Shown: piece after piece, positions 27,985 to 40,525 of the stretch | How positions within the stretch are numbered: position 1 is the stretch's first letter | How the letters are laid out: every line of letters begins with the position of its first letter | NCBI RefSeq assembly: GCF_000237925.1 | Contig: NW_017386031.1 | Span: 310,001 to 374,000, forward strand | Source of the DNA: Schistosoma mansoni | Lineage: Eukaryota > Platyhelminthes > Trematoda > Strigeidida > Schistosomatidae | Length of the DNA stretch: 64,000 nucleotides | Direction: 5' to 3' | The notes under the pieces: generated by a model | Databases searched by the model: none | Seen by the model: the letters and a program-made list of their open reading frames with translations, nothing else | What the model was told of the DNA's origin: nothing | Position numbers and translations under genes: made by a program

Positions 27985-29765
27985 GGAGGGTCTGATGCAA
28001 ACATAGACGCGAAGATTGGCACAGTAATGACAGCACTCCTATAATTCAAGATTATATGGGACTCAAAACAACTCTCAACCGATATCAAAGTCACAGTTTT
28101 TAATACGAACGTCAAGGCAGTTCAACTGTACGGAGCTGAAACGTGGAGAACTACTACAACGATTATCGAATAGGTAGAAGTAGTTCCCGGCGTAATGTCT
28201 TCCTTGGCCATCCAATTTTCCGCTTCTCTTCCGGATCCCAACTTATGGCTTGCCTCGTGGTGCAGTTTGGTGATTTCCTCAATTTATGTCCAATCCACTT
28301 ACAACGTCTTTTCCTAAATTCCTCTTCAGCTGGAAGCTGGTTTGTCCTCTCCTATGAAACGCTGTTGCTGGTAGCATCCGGCCAGTGAGTGTTGAGTATT
28401 TTGCGTAGACAACAGTCTAAAAATCCTTGTACCTTCTTGACGATGGATGTAGTAGTTCTCCACGTTTCAGCTCCGTACAGTAGGACTGTTTAGACGTTCG
28501 TATTAAAGATTGTGACTTTATTTTGGTTGACAGTTGTTTTGATTTCCGTATGTTTTTCAATTTTAGGAATGCCGGCCTTGCCGTTTTGCGAATCCTCGCC
28601 TTTACATCTGCATCCGATGATGTATTGTGATCGGTGATTGATTGATTGATTGTTCCACGATGAGCCGTAGTGTCGTGATTTGGTCTGTACACGACTGATC
28701 CTTACGGAATCCAGCCTGTTGATCTCGAAGTCGGGCGTCCATTGCGTCTTTCATCCGGTCCAGCAACACTGTTGAAACTTTTCCTGGAACTGACAACAAA
28801 CTGATGCCTCTGTAATTCTCACATTTGCTCAGATTTCCTTTCTCTGGTACCTTGACTAGATATCCTTCTTTCTAGTCTGTCGGCACTTGTTCCTCTTCTC
28901 AAATCTTCTTGAATGGAGGGTGAAGCATGTTTGCGGTTACTTCAACGTTTGATTTTAGGGTTTCAGCTGGTCAATTGTCAGGTCCTGCTTCTTTCCCGCT
29001 CTTGATATGTCTGATGGGTATCTTGACTTATTCGATCACTGGTGCAGTGACATCTATAGGAAGGTCATTGTGTGCTGATTCGATGTCCGGTGGATTCAAT
29101 GAAGCTGGTCTTTTCAGCAGTTCCTCGAAGTATTCTACCAATTTTTTCCTCTGTTTTTCTTTAATCTCCATTAATGTCTTTCCTTCTTTGTCCTTGACTG
29201 GTCTCTCTGGTTTACTAGATTTACCTGCTAGTTTCTCCGTTGTATCATATTGCTGTTTCGTATTCCTTTCTCTTGCATCTTTCTCCGCCGTAGTTGCTAG
29301 TTCTTCAATGTATTTCTGCTTGTTGACTTTAATGCTTTTGTTCACTTGCTTGTTTGCTTCTGTGTACTTAACTTGTGCCTTGACTTTCTGTGCGTATGTT
29401 CGAATGTTATTCATTGCTGTCTTCTTGTTCTTCCTTTCTTCACACTTGTGCAGGTTTCCCATAGAGATCCATTCCTTATGATGATGATTCTTGCTTTTCT
29501 TTCTTCGCTTTCAAGCTGTCCTCCATCGTAGTTTCTTGTTTTTTCAGTAGATCCTGTAAAGCTTGGAACTTGTTGTTGAGAGTTATCTTGAATTCGTTGA
29601 GTTTGTTAGTATCTCGAAGGAAGACTGTATTGAACCTTAATAATGCTATTCTCCAAGTTGTCCAGTATTTCTTTAGCTGCAATTTCATCTTGGCTACAAC
29701 CAGATGGTTCTCTGAAACTATGTCACCTCTTCTCCTGGTTCTCACATCTTCCATTGTCCTTCAGA
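27985..29765. mobile_element. Second LINE family: inverted fragments
   Basis: Plus-strand piece 27,985-28,170 ([33 protein letters not shown]) and minus-strand pieces 28,171-29,765. The minus pieces encode LRDQQAGFRKDQSCTDQITT, then, towards the element 5' side, lysine-rich linker frames (29,028-29,462; 29,476-29,754) that precede the RT. The part around 28,060-28,165 is the inverse of 28,440-28,560. SjR2/SR2-like by motif memory. Confidence 0.75.
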
Positions 29766-30129
29766 ATGTTTTAGGTTAACAAAAATATAATCATTTCCGT
29801 CCTAATAAAAGCAGTAATCATTCATAAAAATGTAAATTCCATTCATCTTTGTTCTATTCGTGTCAATGATTGTCAAGTCATAAAAGTGTACTAATAAAAA
29901 ATGTATGAGAAATTCCATAACTTAATGAAAATAAGCTCATTACAAAATAAAGAACATAATATACATTGACTAATTTATAAAAACAAATGTGATGATAAAC
30001 AATAACAAGAATGTATAATCATTGATATTTCTACAATAAGAATAACTGAGGTCAGTGGACAGGTCACACTGCCAGATAATGCAAACTATTATTATCAGAG
30101 GGTTTTTTGTGGAGATTTCAGTATTTTCA

Positions 30130-30262
30130 TAGTTGAAAGCATGGTAAGTCCTGGGTTCGAATCTCGTGAGGCGGTATCATGGATGCGCATTGTTGAAGAG
30201 TTCCACAATATAGAACGAAACGACCGTCTAGTACTTCCAGGTTTTTCTTGGTGGTCTAGCTT
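30130..30262 (+). mobile_element. SINE family A with hammerhead, stem II covariation
   Basis: B box GGGTTCGAATCT is followed by a ribozyme whose stem II reads GTTC (30,200-30,203) and GAAC (30,213-30,216) in place of GTCC/GGAC, so pairing is kept. The core start TTGAAGAG is altered. Duplicated at 37,668-37,800. Confidence 0.75.
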
Positions 30263-30837
30263 AGTCTACGCGACATTGAATACACCGTGTGACCGTTCAA
30301 CGCTTTCAATTAAGTCCCAATCCGTTTAGTAATGGACGTTCCGTCAAAAATATTGCTCTCTTCTCTATCACTTGCGTGACTGTAACTTCACAAAGTGTCT
30401 AACCTGCGATGTTCAACATTCCCTTGGTTGCACTATGTGCTGCTTATATGTGCTGTGTTATATGTGTGTAAATTATTGTTTTCTTTAGATATGAGGGTAG
30501 ATTTCACCGTCCTTACCAACCACTGTGGAACTAATCATCTAGGATTTCTATTGACAGACTACAAACACTGAACATTATCTAGGTAAATCAAAATATGTCC
30601 TCATATACATCAACTCAATATATGACTTTGAATTTGTTTAGATAGTCATAGCTGACAGGTTATCTTCGTTCACACATATTTTGTCAACAGTCAGAATATC
30701 AGATATCAATCAGTTTATCTATCATAGTGTTTGATATGAAATGATACAAATAATGTGTTATGAACTTTGTTATCAAGATGACTGACAACAGTCTCATGGA
30801 AAATATACATTTGACGTTATGACTACTTGTTTTCATA

Positions 30838-31195
30838 AGGGGTTTTGTGAAGATTTAGTATTTTCATAGTTGCAAGCGTCAGTCAATTGAAGCCGTTTCG
30901 TCCTACTGTGCGACTCCTCAGCAGTGCGCACCCACGACCTACCAGTCTCGCACCAGTGTACTTAACCGATAGATCACTGAGCCGGCATCCGATGGTGTTT
31001 AACTCCAACCAATTCATCAAGCTCAGCGACCGTTCACTAATTGTCTTCAGTGAGTTCCTAACTCACAACATACGTGAGGCGAGGTCGTAGATGCGCACTG
31101 CTGAAGAGTCCCACAACAGAACAAAATGGCCGTCCAGTGCTTTCAGTTTTTCCTTGGTGGTCTAACTTCTATTGACTCCCGCTTTCATCTATCGG
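30838..31195. mobile_element. SINE family A inverted pair
   Basis: Minus copy 30,838 to about 31,020 (ribozyme, tRNA-like head) and plus 3' half 31,076-31,195 (CTGAAGAG..CAAAATGGCCGTCCAGTGC). The same arrangement lies at 38,376-38,760 in copy A2. Confidence 0.75.
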
Positions 31196-31234
31196 TTTTC
31201 ACTTCATTTTTTTCATTAAGAAAAGTAGTTATCT

Positions 31235-31945
31235 TTTGAGAGATGAAAATTCTATTCATCTTTGCTTTCAGTGTATCGTTGATTGTCACTCATATGAATC
31301 TACTATTAGAACATGGCTTCGGTTATTATATTCTGGATTCATATCACCTTTACCACATAATAGAGAAAACTATTTTATTTGATTGATTAGAAAGAATATA
31401 GTAATAAACAAGAAGAAAGTTCAGTCATTCATACTTCTATAAACAACAACTAAGGTAATCGTAGAGATATTTACAAATTACATTCTCATAGCTGAATTAA
31501 GACCTTCTATGAATTGACAGATAAACTATTTATTTTCATCCGAAAGGGGTTTTGTTAAGATTTTAGTAATTTTATAGCTGAATTCATGAATTAATTGAAG
31601 TTAAGCCCCATCATGGAATACCTGGAAGTACTGGATGGTCGTTGATGCTCACTGCTGAGGAGTCTCTCAGCAATAGAATGAAATGGCCATCCAGTGCTTC
31701 CACAGTGTAGTCTTCAATTCATTCATGATTTCACCAAAATTGCTCTCTGTTTGTCACTCATATGAATTTACTATTAGAACTTGGCATTGTTTATTATTAT
31801 AGTTTGGATGTATATCACCTTCACCATATAATTGAGAAAACTATTTCATTTGGTTGATTAGAAACAATATGAAGATAAACAACAAAAAGGTTCCATCATT
31901 CATATTTCTACAAACTGAGGTCATCTTAGAGATATTTGTAGATAG
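31235..31945. repeat. Old hairpin-unit repeats flanking a SINE family A pair
   Basis: 31,235-31,480 and 31,742-31,945 are diverged copies of the sequence at about 60,100-60,300 (CATATGAAT, ACTATTAGAA, GATAAACAA). The SINE remnant at 31,551-31,740 has a ribozyme-like CTGAGGAG. A (TTG)n run follows at about 31,965-31,985. Confidence 0.55.
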
Positions 31946-32164
31946 TATACCCTATTATTATTATCATTGTTGTTGTTGTTGTTATTTATAGAAAACTACT
32001 TTTTTGTGTGTGTAAAAGAAAACAACCTCATATTAGATTAGAACTTAGATAGATCTAATGATTCTATTTGATATTCATATATAGAATGGTGACTGAGTCG
32101 TCAAATTATAGTCCTCAGTGAAGAGTTTCGAAAGGATGTAGGGAGTACATATTGAGTTCAGGTC

Positions 32165-32500
32165 AAACAAGTACGGTAGTTACTTACTTCCTTACTCCTG
32201 TTACTCCCAATAGAGGATAGGTCGTCGACCAGCTTTCTCCAACCCACTCTGTCGTGGGCCTTATTTTCTAGTTCTATCCATTTTTTGTTCATTCTTCTAA
32301 TGTCGGTCTCTATTTCTCGGCGTAATGTGTTCTTTGGTCTTCCTCTTCCCCTTTGACCTTCAGGATTCCATGCGAGGGCTTGTCTTGTGACGCAATTGTG
32401 TGATTTTCTGAAAATGTGCCCAATCCACTTCTTCCTGATTTCTTCCTCCACTGGATGGAATCTGATTTGTTGTCTCCCACAGTAACTTGTTGCTGGTTAA
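32165..32500 (-). mobile_element. Second LINE family, 3' end
   Basis: Encodes [40 protein letters not shown] and [12 protein letters not shown], the conserved C-terminus of this RTE-like family. A TTACTTACTTCC tail lies on the 3' side. Confidence 0.82.
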
Positions 32501-32621
32501 AAAACGCTAATCCGAAAACAAGTACAGTGCATGGAGGAAAATATGTTGTCGGACAGTGTTGTTTTCTAAATAATTTCAACTAGTTGTTTCTTCAATGCAT
32601 ATTCGATTAGCTTTTAAGAAT

Positions 32622-32870
32622 AGAGAATGGATCAAATTGCTCTTCCTTCTCAGAGCACCTAACTCCATAAGTTTCACTATAGCCTATTACACTTCATTTC
32701 CATTGAGCTCCACTACATTTGTTTTTATTAGCTTTCATAATTGTGTAAAACACCTCTATTGTAGAGAGTGAATCGAATTGCTCTTCCCTCTCAGAGCACT
32801 GAACTTCACAAGTTCCACTATAGCCAGTTTCACTTCATTTCCATCGATCTCCACTTCACCTACATTACAA
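32622..32870. repeat. Two-unit tandem repeat, about 140 bp period
   Basis: AATTGCTCTTCC..TCTCAGAGCAC at 32,636 recurs at 32,776 with the following 80 bp about 80 percent alike. No function visible. Confidence 0.65.
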
Positions 32871-33576
32871 CGGACTACTACTACTCGAAGTGTCACATTA
32901 TGGACCAGTTTTTTTTCTTTATTCAACTGCACTATATTTCGTACTCGTCTTCCTTTTCTACTTTGTCAATCGTCTCAGTGTTTGTCGTGCAAATGAGAAT
33001 ATTGGTTTCAGTTGACCGATATATGATATAGTTACGAGTAGAAATAAGATTTTCTGATGTCTTCTGACTCAATGTAAGCAACGTCTTCCTAGCAATCAAA
33101 CAGTCACTTTGTCAGTCATTAAGCGAATGATCAGAATTGCTTATCATAATTTTGAATGGTATGAAGGAACAAGATTGAGTATTCAAATGAATTCAAGACA
33201 AAATAAGCGTGATCCTGTCAGTGTCATGTCGTTTAGATCCAAGTCATTCTGTGTGAATAAACACCATGTTTGAAACTAGGTGTGTGTTTAAATGGGTCTG
33301 TGAAATGTGGCATTTGTTATATAAAAGAGTAGCGTGGGAGGTTGCGTGTTCACATTTGTTTGTGTGTGTGTGTGTATGTAGTTGTGCGGTAGATAAAAGG
33401 TTGCATCTGGTTGTTTGAATCTCTCAATACTGTTTCGATCAATATTTTCTAATAGTTAGAACGACCTATACAAACATATCAATGTAACGTGTAACATATG
33501 ACATCCACTCCAGTCACGGTTTTACTCTTGTGATTTGTTGCATGGTAAGAACCGTCGACCAAGAATCGAAATTTTG
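32871..33576. other. Unassigned intergenic sequence
   Basis: Only a (GT)n microsatellite at about 33,357-33,375 stands out. Confidence 0.4.
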
Positions 33577-34086
33577 CCCCCAAATGCCCTGGTACGGTCG
33601 AGAGTGGGGAGAGTCCGCTCTCCTTCTACAAATGCTCTCACATGGCCACGCGAATATATAGCCTCTGTCAAGGAAGTCCAACTCACTGCCTTCTCGTGCC
33701 ATCACTGTTGTTTACGAAATTGAGAGAACGAAAAGCGAATGTCCGGCGCATCAACCGGCTTGATGGACACGGCGCGTCCACCTGGGGGAGTTGGAAAACC
33801 CTCATTCCAAACCAGTGGTGCACATGGGCTCCAGTATGCTGAAGGAACAAATATCGTATGAACCAATCGTCAGTAACCGGCTACCATGGGACTACATCTC
33901 TATACGATGCTCCACTGCCTTGTGGATCAGATCTTTAGGTGAAAGGCTCCGGGTGTGGCTTGCTTCAGTCTGGGCACCTGGACAGTATCACAGCCCTGAC
34001 ACACATCAAATGAGATTTGTGAGGCGCATATTTATCTGGTGCTTCTTTGTACCAATATTTATGTGTTTAAATAATATAATAAAATA
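33577..34086 (+). mobile_element. 0.5-kb TAAA-tailed retroposon
   Basis: From GCCCCCAAATGCCCTGG to TTTAAATAATATAATAAAAT; a short internal deletion near 33,960. Confidence 0.88.
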
Positions 34087-34160
34087 ACTCTAGTCTGCAT
34101 AGATTTCATTTCGTTAGGCTCTTCAATAAAGAAAACTCAATCATTCATATTTCTACAAAC

Positions 34161-34362
34161 AACGATTGATTCATGTGCTATTCGTTCCCTCAGGATACTG
34201 GAGCTCATATGAGCCATTGTTTTGGAATCAGTGTTTTCCAACTCCCTCAAGAGGACGCGCCGTGTCTATCAATCGTGGTAAATCGCCGGATATTTGCTTT
34301 TCGTCCTTTCAACGACACCCTCGGGACGAGAAGGCAGTGAGTAGGACATTTCTGGTAGAGGC

Positions 34363-34372
<10 letters not shown>
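34161..34372 (-). mobile_element. 0.5-kb TAAA-tailed retroposon, internal fragment
   Basis: Body only; it grades into a (TA)n microsatellite (about 34,363-34,390) that replaces the 5' end. Confidence 0.75.
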
Positions 34373-34396
<24 letters not shown>

Positions 34397-34529
34397 TCAC
34401 TAACAGTGGTTTGTAAGTGGAAATATTTCATGTGTGTAGAACTGAATCTGTTTTGATTGTTTCAATGTATTCAGCATACACGATGAAGAATATTTTCAAT
34501 GCTTCTTTCAGATTCCAGAGAAAACTTAT

Positions 34530-36625
34530 CAATGTAATGGTGGTAGGATTTTTGTGTTCAGTAATCTACATCAACAGTTCGCTGTTTACTTCTTATCACT
34601 TTCTTTTTGTACTGGGCTATCAACGTGTCAGTAAAGAAGAATTCTGTATCCTATCAGAGTGATCTTATATGACTTTCTTGCAATCAATCGATAATATGAT
34701 GAACACTATACGTTAGATAAATGTTATATGTGATACTATAAGTTATTGACTCGACCATCAAGAACAAACTGTTCGTCACAGAGTATGTTTCGTAGATGAA
34801 GTATTATAGAGCATCTACACTTTTGGTTGCATACATGGATTCTAATGTATTGACTGTTGGGGTGGTCCTGAAAGAAGCAGTTTTTATCTAATCAGCGTTT
34901 AATTAGAAGTCTTGCTAGAAATACCGTCAAAATGAAAAGTCACATGAAGAGGTTTTGATTGGCTGATTATTACACTGCTACTATGTTAAGTAGCATTCTA
35001 GAATTATCAGGAAAACTCAATGACTTGAAAAATACTATAAAAATCCTATAGTTTCTGCTTCTCGTATATTTTGTGCCTTTTCTCCCGTGTTCAAGTCGTT
35101 GTGTAGTTCTAGCTTGGGGGTTACGAGATTAGCGTTCAATCAACAAGACTTATCATGACGTCTCTTTCCATTAGAAGATATACATGGCGAAGGATATGAA
35201 TGATATGGTTGAATAATAACGAATAAGATAACACCTGTCAAGCTTTAGCAAGGTATTAAATATCTATCCATAACCATCATATGAATGACCTCAAAGTGAT
35301 CACAACATACTTTTCTAACTGCTTTCATCACTTTTCACTATACAGCAAAGTCTTATTCCCAGAGGCCTCGACAGGATAATACGAACTTTTGACGCATATC
35401 CTAGTAAAATTAAGTCAGATATAGAAGTAGATATTAGGAGATATATTCTATCGAACACTTTATAATCTGTATCATACTGTTGATGAGGACGAGAAGGAAG
35501 TCAGTAGAACTTTTCTGGTAGAGGCTATATACGCGTGGCCATGTGAGAGCAGTGTATAACCAACGAAGACCACTGTAACAATAAATAGTTAAAGTTATTC
35601 GATCATTTCAAGGTGATTCACCAGCTGTATGTATCTGCATCTTAAAGTGGATGTTTACTCTTGTACTCGAACCCAGTACATTTCGCTTCAAAAACCATTG
35701 TGTTATCGAACACTTTATAATGTGAACCACACTGTCCATGAGCAAACTATTACATACATAGATACGTTTCCCTCTAGTAATTAGATACTGGTCAACTGTA
35801 TAGAATGGAAAATGTATCAGTGAAAACTGTTGTGATGTTGATGAATCCATAAAATTACGCAACAAGGTTTTATCGAACTACAGACTGTGTTACCTGAGGA
35901 AGCAACATTTTGATGATTGTAGACATCCTTCTGAAGTAAAACAAAACACCTTCATTGCACCAAGAGAAAAAAACTATTTGTTAAATACCACTTATATGTA
36001 TAAGTTATATAATATGCTCTTGTGGGTCAGGGTAATTCTGCATTGGTTTTCAGAAGAATCAGACACCATCCAGACCTTCACCTGACAACCCAAACAGTAC
36101 AGCTCACTTTCGTTTAACAGGTGAGCCAGACACCACCCTCAGGCTTGACCCGAGAAATACAGCTAAATCCCGCCACACAAGAGAACCAGACATTATACAG
36201 GCTTCAATTCTACAATCTGAACATTACAGCTCAATATCTGTGGCTTTTGATCTTAACACCCATTAATAGTAAGTAGTATAGTATGATGGTCAAATAGAAT
36301 GGATCTGACTTCTTTTAAAAATTCCAATATCATATCAATCGATATTGAAATCTTCTGAATGAATTGACTCCATTTGCAATAAAATTGAAGTGTAACCACT
36401 AATCAAAACAGTTTGTGTTACTTCCGTTCTGACCAATCATATCACGATAATGTTTCATCAATACGAGTCAAGAATTTCAATCATCGGTAGATAAACGTCG
36501 TTTCATATTCTCAATAGCTAGAAAGAATATCGTCATGATTGGTTAAAGATCTTCTTAATGGTTCCATGGAATCATCAAATCAGTAATAAACAATGAAATA
36601 TCTACCTTAAACGTCTATATAAACC
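34530..36625. repeat. Long direct duplication B, copy 1 (includes promoter-like end)
   Basis: About 2.1 kb, a few percent different from 47,050-49,142. Copy 2 runs straight into the CP391S-like promoter. Copy 1 ends at the same TATATAAA (36,616-36,623) and then diverges into a LINE, so it looks like the upstream region of a lost sister gene. Contains an LTR-like block (34,855-35,145) and a short Sm-alpha remnant (35,610-35,720). Confidence 0.85.
34855..35145. mobile_element. Putative solo LTR-like fossil
   Basis: A 291-bp block bounded by TGTTG and CAACA, with promoter-like AT-rich sequence inside. Duplicated with its surroundings at 47,376-47,665. The family cannot be named; the LTR interpretation rests on the terminal TG..CA repeats only. 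No coding parts are present. Confidence 0.3.
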
Positions 36626-36659
36626 TAGAGACCACGCTATTCAGGCTAACGGGTCGGTA

Positions 36660-37300
36660 ATTCTCAGGTCGATGTCGGGCGTCTACTGCGTCTTTCATCC
36701 GGTCCAGCAACACTGTTGAAACTTTTCCTGGAACTGACAACAAACTGATGCCTGTGTAATTCTCACATTTGCTCAGATCTCCTTTCTCTGGTACCTTGAC
36801 GAGATATCCTTCTTTCTAGTCTGTCGGCACTTTTTGCTCTTCCTAAATCTTCTTGAATAGAGAGTGAAGCATGTTTGCAGTTACTTCAACGTCTGATTTC
36901 AGGGTTTCAGCTGTGCCTTGACTTTCTGTGCGTATGTTCGAATGTTATTCATTGCTGTCTTCTTGTTCTTCCTTTCTTCACACTTGTGCAGGTTTCCCAT
37001 AGAGATCCATTCCTTATGATGATGATTCTTGCTTTTCTTTCTTCGCTTTCAAGCTGTCCTCCATCGTAGTTTCTTGTTTTTTCAGTAGATCCTGTAAAGC
37101 TTGGAACTTGTTGTTGAGAGTTATCTTGAATTCGTTGAGTTTGTTAGTATCTCGAAGGAAGACTGTATTGAACCTTAATAATGCTATTCTCCAAGTTGTC
37201 CAGTATTTCTTTAGCTGCAATTTCATCTTGGCTACAACCAGATGGTTCTCTGAAACTATGTCACCTCTTCTCCTGGTTCTCACATCTTCCATTGTCCTTC
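36660..37300 (-). mobile_element. Second LINE family fragments
   Basis: Pieces equal to parts of 28,690-28,960 and 29,373-29,765, joined with the middle missing; the second part belongs to duplication A copy 2. Confidence 0.75.
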
Positions 37301-38822
37301 AGAATGTTTTAGGTTAACAAAAATATAATCATTTCCGTCCTAATAAAAGCAGTAATCATTCATAAAAATGTAAATTCCATTCATCTTTGTTCTATTCGTG
37401 TCAATGATTGTCAAGTCATAAAAGTGTACTAATAAAAAATGTATGAGAAATTCCATAACTTAATGAAAATAAGCTCATTACAAAATAAAGAACATAATAT
37501 ACATTGACTAATTTATAAAAACAAATGTGATGATAAACAATAACAAGAATGTATAATCATTGATATTTCTACAATAAGAATAACTGAGGTCAGTGGACAG
37601 GTCACACTGCCAGATAATGCAAACTATTATTATCAGAGGGTTTTTTGTGGAGATTTCAGTATTTTCATAGTTGAAAGCATGGTAAGTCCTGGGTTCGAAT
37701 CTCGTGAGGCGGTATCATGGATGCGCATTGTTGAAGAGTTCCACAATATAGAACGAAACGACCGTCTAGTACTTCCAGGTTTTTCTTGGTGGTCTAGCTT
37801 AGTCTACGCGACATTGAATACACCGTGTGACCGTTCAACGCTTTCAATTAAGTCCCAATCCGTTTAGTAATGGACGTTCCGTCAAAAATATTGCTCTCTT
37901 CTCTATCACTTGCGTGACTGTAACTTCACAAAGTGTCTAACCTGCGATGTTCAACATTCCCTTGGTTGCACTATGTGCTGCTTATATGTGCTGTGTTATA
38001 TGTGTGTAAATTATTGTTTTCTTTAGATATGAGGGTAGATTTCACCGTCCTTACCAACCACTGTGGAACTAATCATCTAGGATTTCTATTGACAGACTAC
38101 AAACACTGAACATTATCTAGGTAAATCAAAATATGTCCTCATATACATCAACTCAATATATGACTTTGAATTTGTTTAGATAGTCATAGCTGACAGGTTA
38201 TCTTCGTTCACACATATTTTGTCAACAGTCAGAATATCAGATATCAATCAGTTTATCTATCATAGTGTTTGATATGAAATGATACAAATAATGTGTTATG
38301 AACTTTGTTATCAAGATGACTGACAACAGTCTCATGGAAAATATACATTTGACGTTATGACTACTTGTTTTCATAAGGGGTTTTGTGAAGATTTAGTATT
38401 TTCATAGTTGCAAGCGTCAGTCAATTGAAACCGTTTCGTCCTACTGTTCGACTCCTCAGTAGTGCGCACCCACGACCACGCCTCACGAGATTCGAACCCA
38501 CGACCTACCAGTCTCGCACCAGTGTACTTAACCGATAGATCTCTGAGCCGGCATCCGATGGTGTTTATGTCTAACTCCAACCAATTCATCAAGCTCAGCG
38601 ACCGTTCACTAATTGTCTTCAGTGAGTTCCTAACTCACAACATACGTGAGGCGAGGTCGTAGATGCGCACTGCTGAAGAGTCCCACAACAGAACAAAATG
38701 GCCGTCCAGTGCTTTCAGTTTTTCCTTGGTGGTCTAACTTCTATTGACTCCCGCTTTCATCTATCGGTTTTCACTTCATTTTTTTCAATAAGAAAAGTAG
38801 TTATCTTTTGAGAGATGAAAAT
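36913..38822. repeat. Long direct duplication A, copy 2
   Basis: See copy 1. It is followed directly by a different LINE fragment (38,835 on) where copy 1 runs into old repeat sequence, so the right junction differs. Confidence 0.9.
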
Positions 38823-38834
38823 TTCATTCAAATG

Positions 38835-39570
38835 CTTTTTCTTAGTCAATGAAGTTGATGTAGAGTGATGAATTCCATTCAATTGATTGTTGCACAATGA
38901 TCCGTAGTGTTCCGACTTGGTCTGTACACAATCGATGCTTAAGGAATCCAGCCTGTTGATCTCGATGTTGAGCGTCAACGGAGTCGTTCATTCTGTTGAA
39001 CAACACCCGGTTGAAGACTTCTCCTGGTATTGAGAGAAGAGTAATGCCCTTGTAGTTATTACACTTACTGAGATCGCCTTTCTTTGGTATTTTGATGAGG
39101 TGTCCTCCTTTCCAGTCTGTTGGTACTTGTTCTTCATCCCAAATCTTACTGAAGAGGATGTGGAGTATCTTTGCAGTTGCTGCTACTTCTGTTTTCATTG
39201 CCTCTGGCGGGATGTTGTCTGGTCCCGATGATTTGCCACTCTTGATTTGTCTGATGACCATACTGATCTCTTCAATTGTTGGTGGGCCAACATCGATTGA
39301 GAGGTCCGTGGGTGCAGTGGGTTCAGTGGATCTAGTCTATTCAACTTTTCGTTGAAGTGTTCTACCCACCTGTCCATTCCAACCTTGACATTTAAATCTC
39401 CCATCAGAATGGTCAGGTCCTTCGTTGAGCGTTTGTCGACGATTGACTGTAGCCTATGGTAGAATTGATCTTTAACATTTTCATTGTTGTCGTTGATAAT
39501 CAGTGTGGGCTTGTAGTCTTCAATGGTTATAATCCAGAACAATTAGTTGTAGAATAATGTGTAATTATCA
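38835..39570 (-). mobile_element. Second LINE family, RT N-terminal part
   Basis: IRQIKSGKSSGPDNIPPEAM, EEQVPTDWKGGHLIKIPKKG, CNNYKGITLLSIPGEVFNRV and QQAGFLKHRLCTDQ (palm start of the RT), then the upstream linker with MGDLNVKVGMDRWVEHFNEK. Identical to 45,640-46,345 and close to 58,000-58,735. Confidence 0.85.
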
Positions 39571-40258
39571 CAACATACTGTATTTGACAACAAAGATATA
39601 TGTTTGGAGTGATTTAGAAAACATCTTCCGTAAGGAATGTATTATCCTCAATGAACAGTGGTCATGTGACCTGAACATAACATTGATTTCTTTCGTTCGC
39701 TCATTATTGTTTATACTGAAGACTGCTAGTTGACGATCCATTCAATGTGATGATGTATTTGAATATCATATCAATTTGAGTTCTTCTTATCTGATATGCG
39801 TTTCCTTATGAAAACAATCATGATAATAATAGTGCTCATTATCTGACAGTATGACCTGTCTACTGACCTCATTTGCTCTTATTGTCTATCACCATATTCT
39901 TCTTCTAATTAGTCTGACTATATTATATACTTCATTGTGTGGTGAACGTGTTATGAATGTCTGATATAGTAAGGAATGTCACCTTCGATTACTACATTCA
40001 TATGACTGATAATCACCGACATATTCAGAACAACGATGAATGAAACTTTCATTTTACAAATGATTACTTCTTCTTTTTTCGATGTAAGTTTGTTCTCTGA
40101 TCTGGATGGTTTGGTCATGGAGTTTTCGTCGTCCTTCTGAACGACATCATCAGCACAAACGTCGGGTACAAGCGAAGTGTTTGTGCTGATAATGTCGTTC
40201 AGGAGGACGATGATAGCTTCATGACTAAACCATCCAGCTCAGAGAGCAAAACTTCATT
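39571..40258 (-). repeat. Hairpin-unit repeat, copy in duplication C1
   Basis: Reverse complement of 59,897 to about 60,590, including the palindrome (arms at about 40,091-40,163 and 40,181-40,253). The same unit is at 46,370-47,048. Confidence 0.85.
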
Positions 40259-40325
40259 AAAATCATTCACCTGAGTTGCAAATCTTCTCCACCATCTCAA
40301 AACTATTGATTACATCTATCATAGA

Positions 40326-40525
40326 NNNNNNNNNNNNNNNNNNNNNNNNNNNNNNNNNNNNNNNNNNNNNNNNNNNNNNNNNNNNNNNNNNNNNNNNNNN
40401 NNNNNNNNNNNNNNNNNNNNNNNNNNNNNNNNNNNNNNNNNNNNNNNNNNNNNNNNNNNNNNNNNNNNNNNNNNNNNNNNNNNNNNNNNNNNNNNNNNNN
40501 NNNNNNNNNNNNNNNNNNNNNNNNN
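40326..40525. other. Assembly gap (200 N)
   Basis: Exactly 200 N, so a placeholder length. It lies between the hairpin unit and a LINE fragment inside the duplicated cluster. Confidence 0.99.

Larger units (their letters stand above)
29373..31250. repeat. Long direct duplication A, copy 1
   Basis: Nearly identical over about 1.88 kb to 36,913-38,822. The largest difference is about 40 bp present only in copy 2 (around 38,477). The unit holds a LINE fragment, old copies of the hairpin-associated repeat and two SINE family A insertions. Confidence 0.9.

Noticed and set aside
28927-29481. 184-codon plus-strand frame
   Set aside because: It is the complement of the LINE linker frames on the minus strand; no independent homology.
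34363-34390. (TA)n run as a promoter
   Set aside because: A microsatellite at the edge of a retroposon fragment, with no gene downstream in the expected position.
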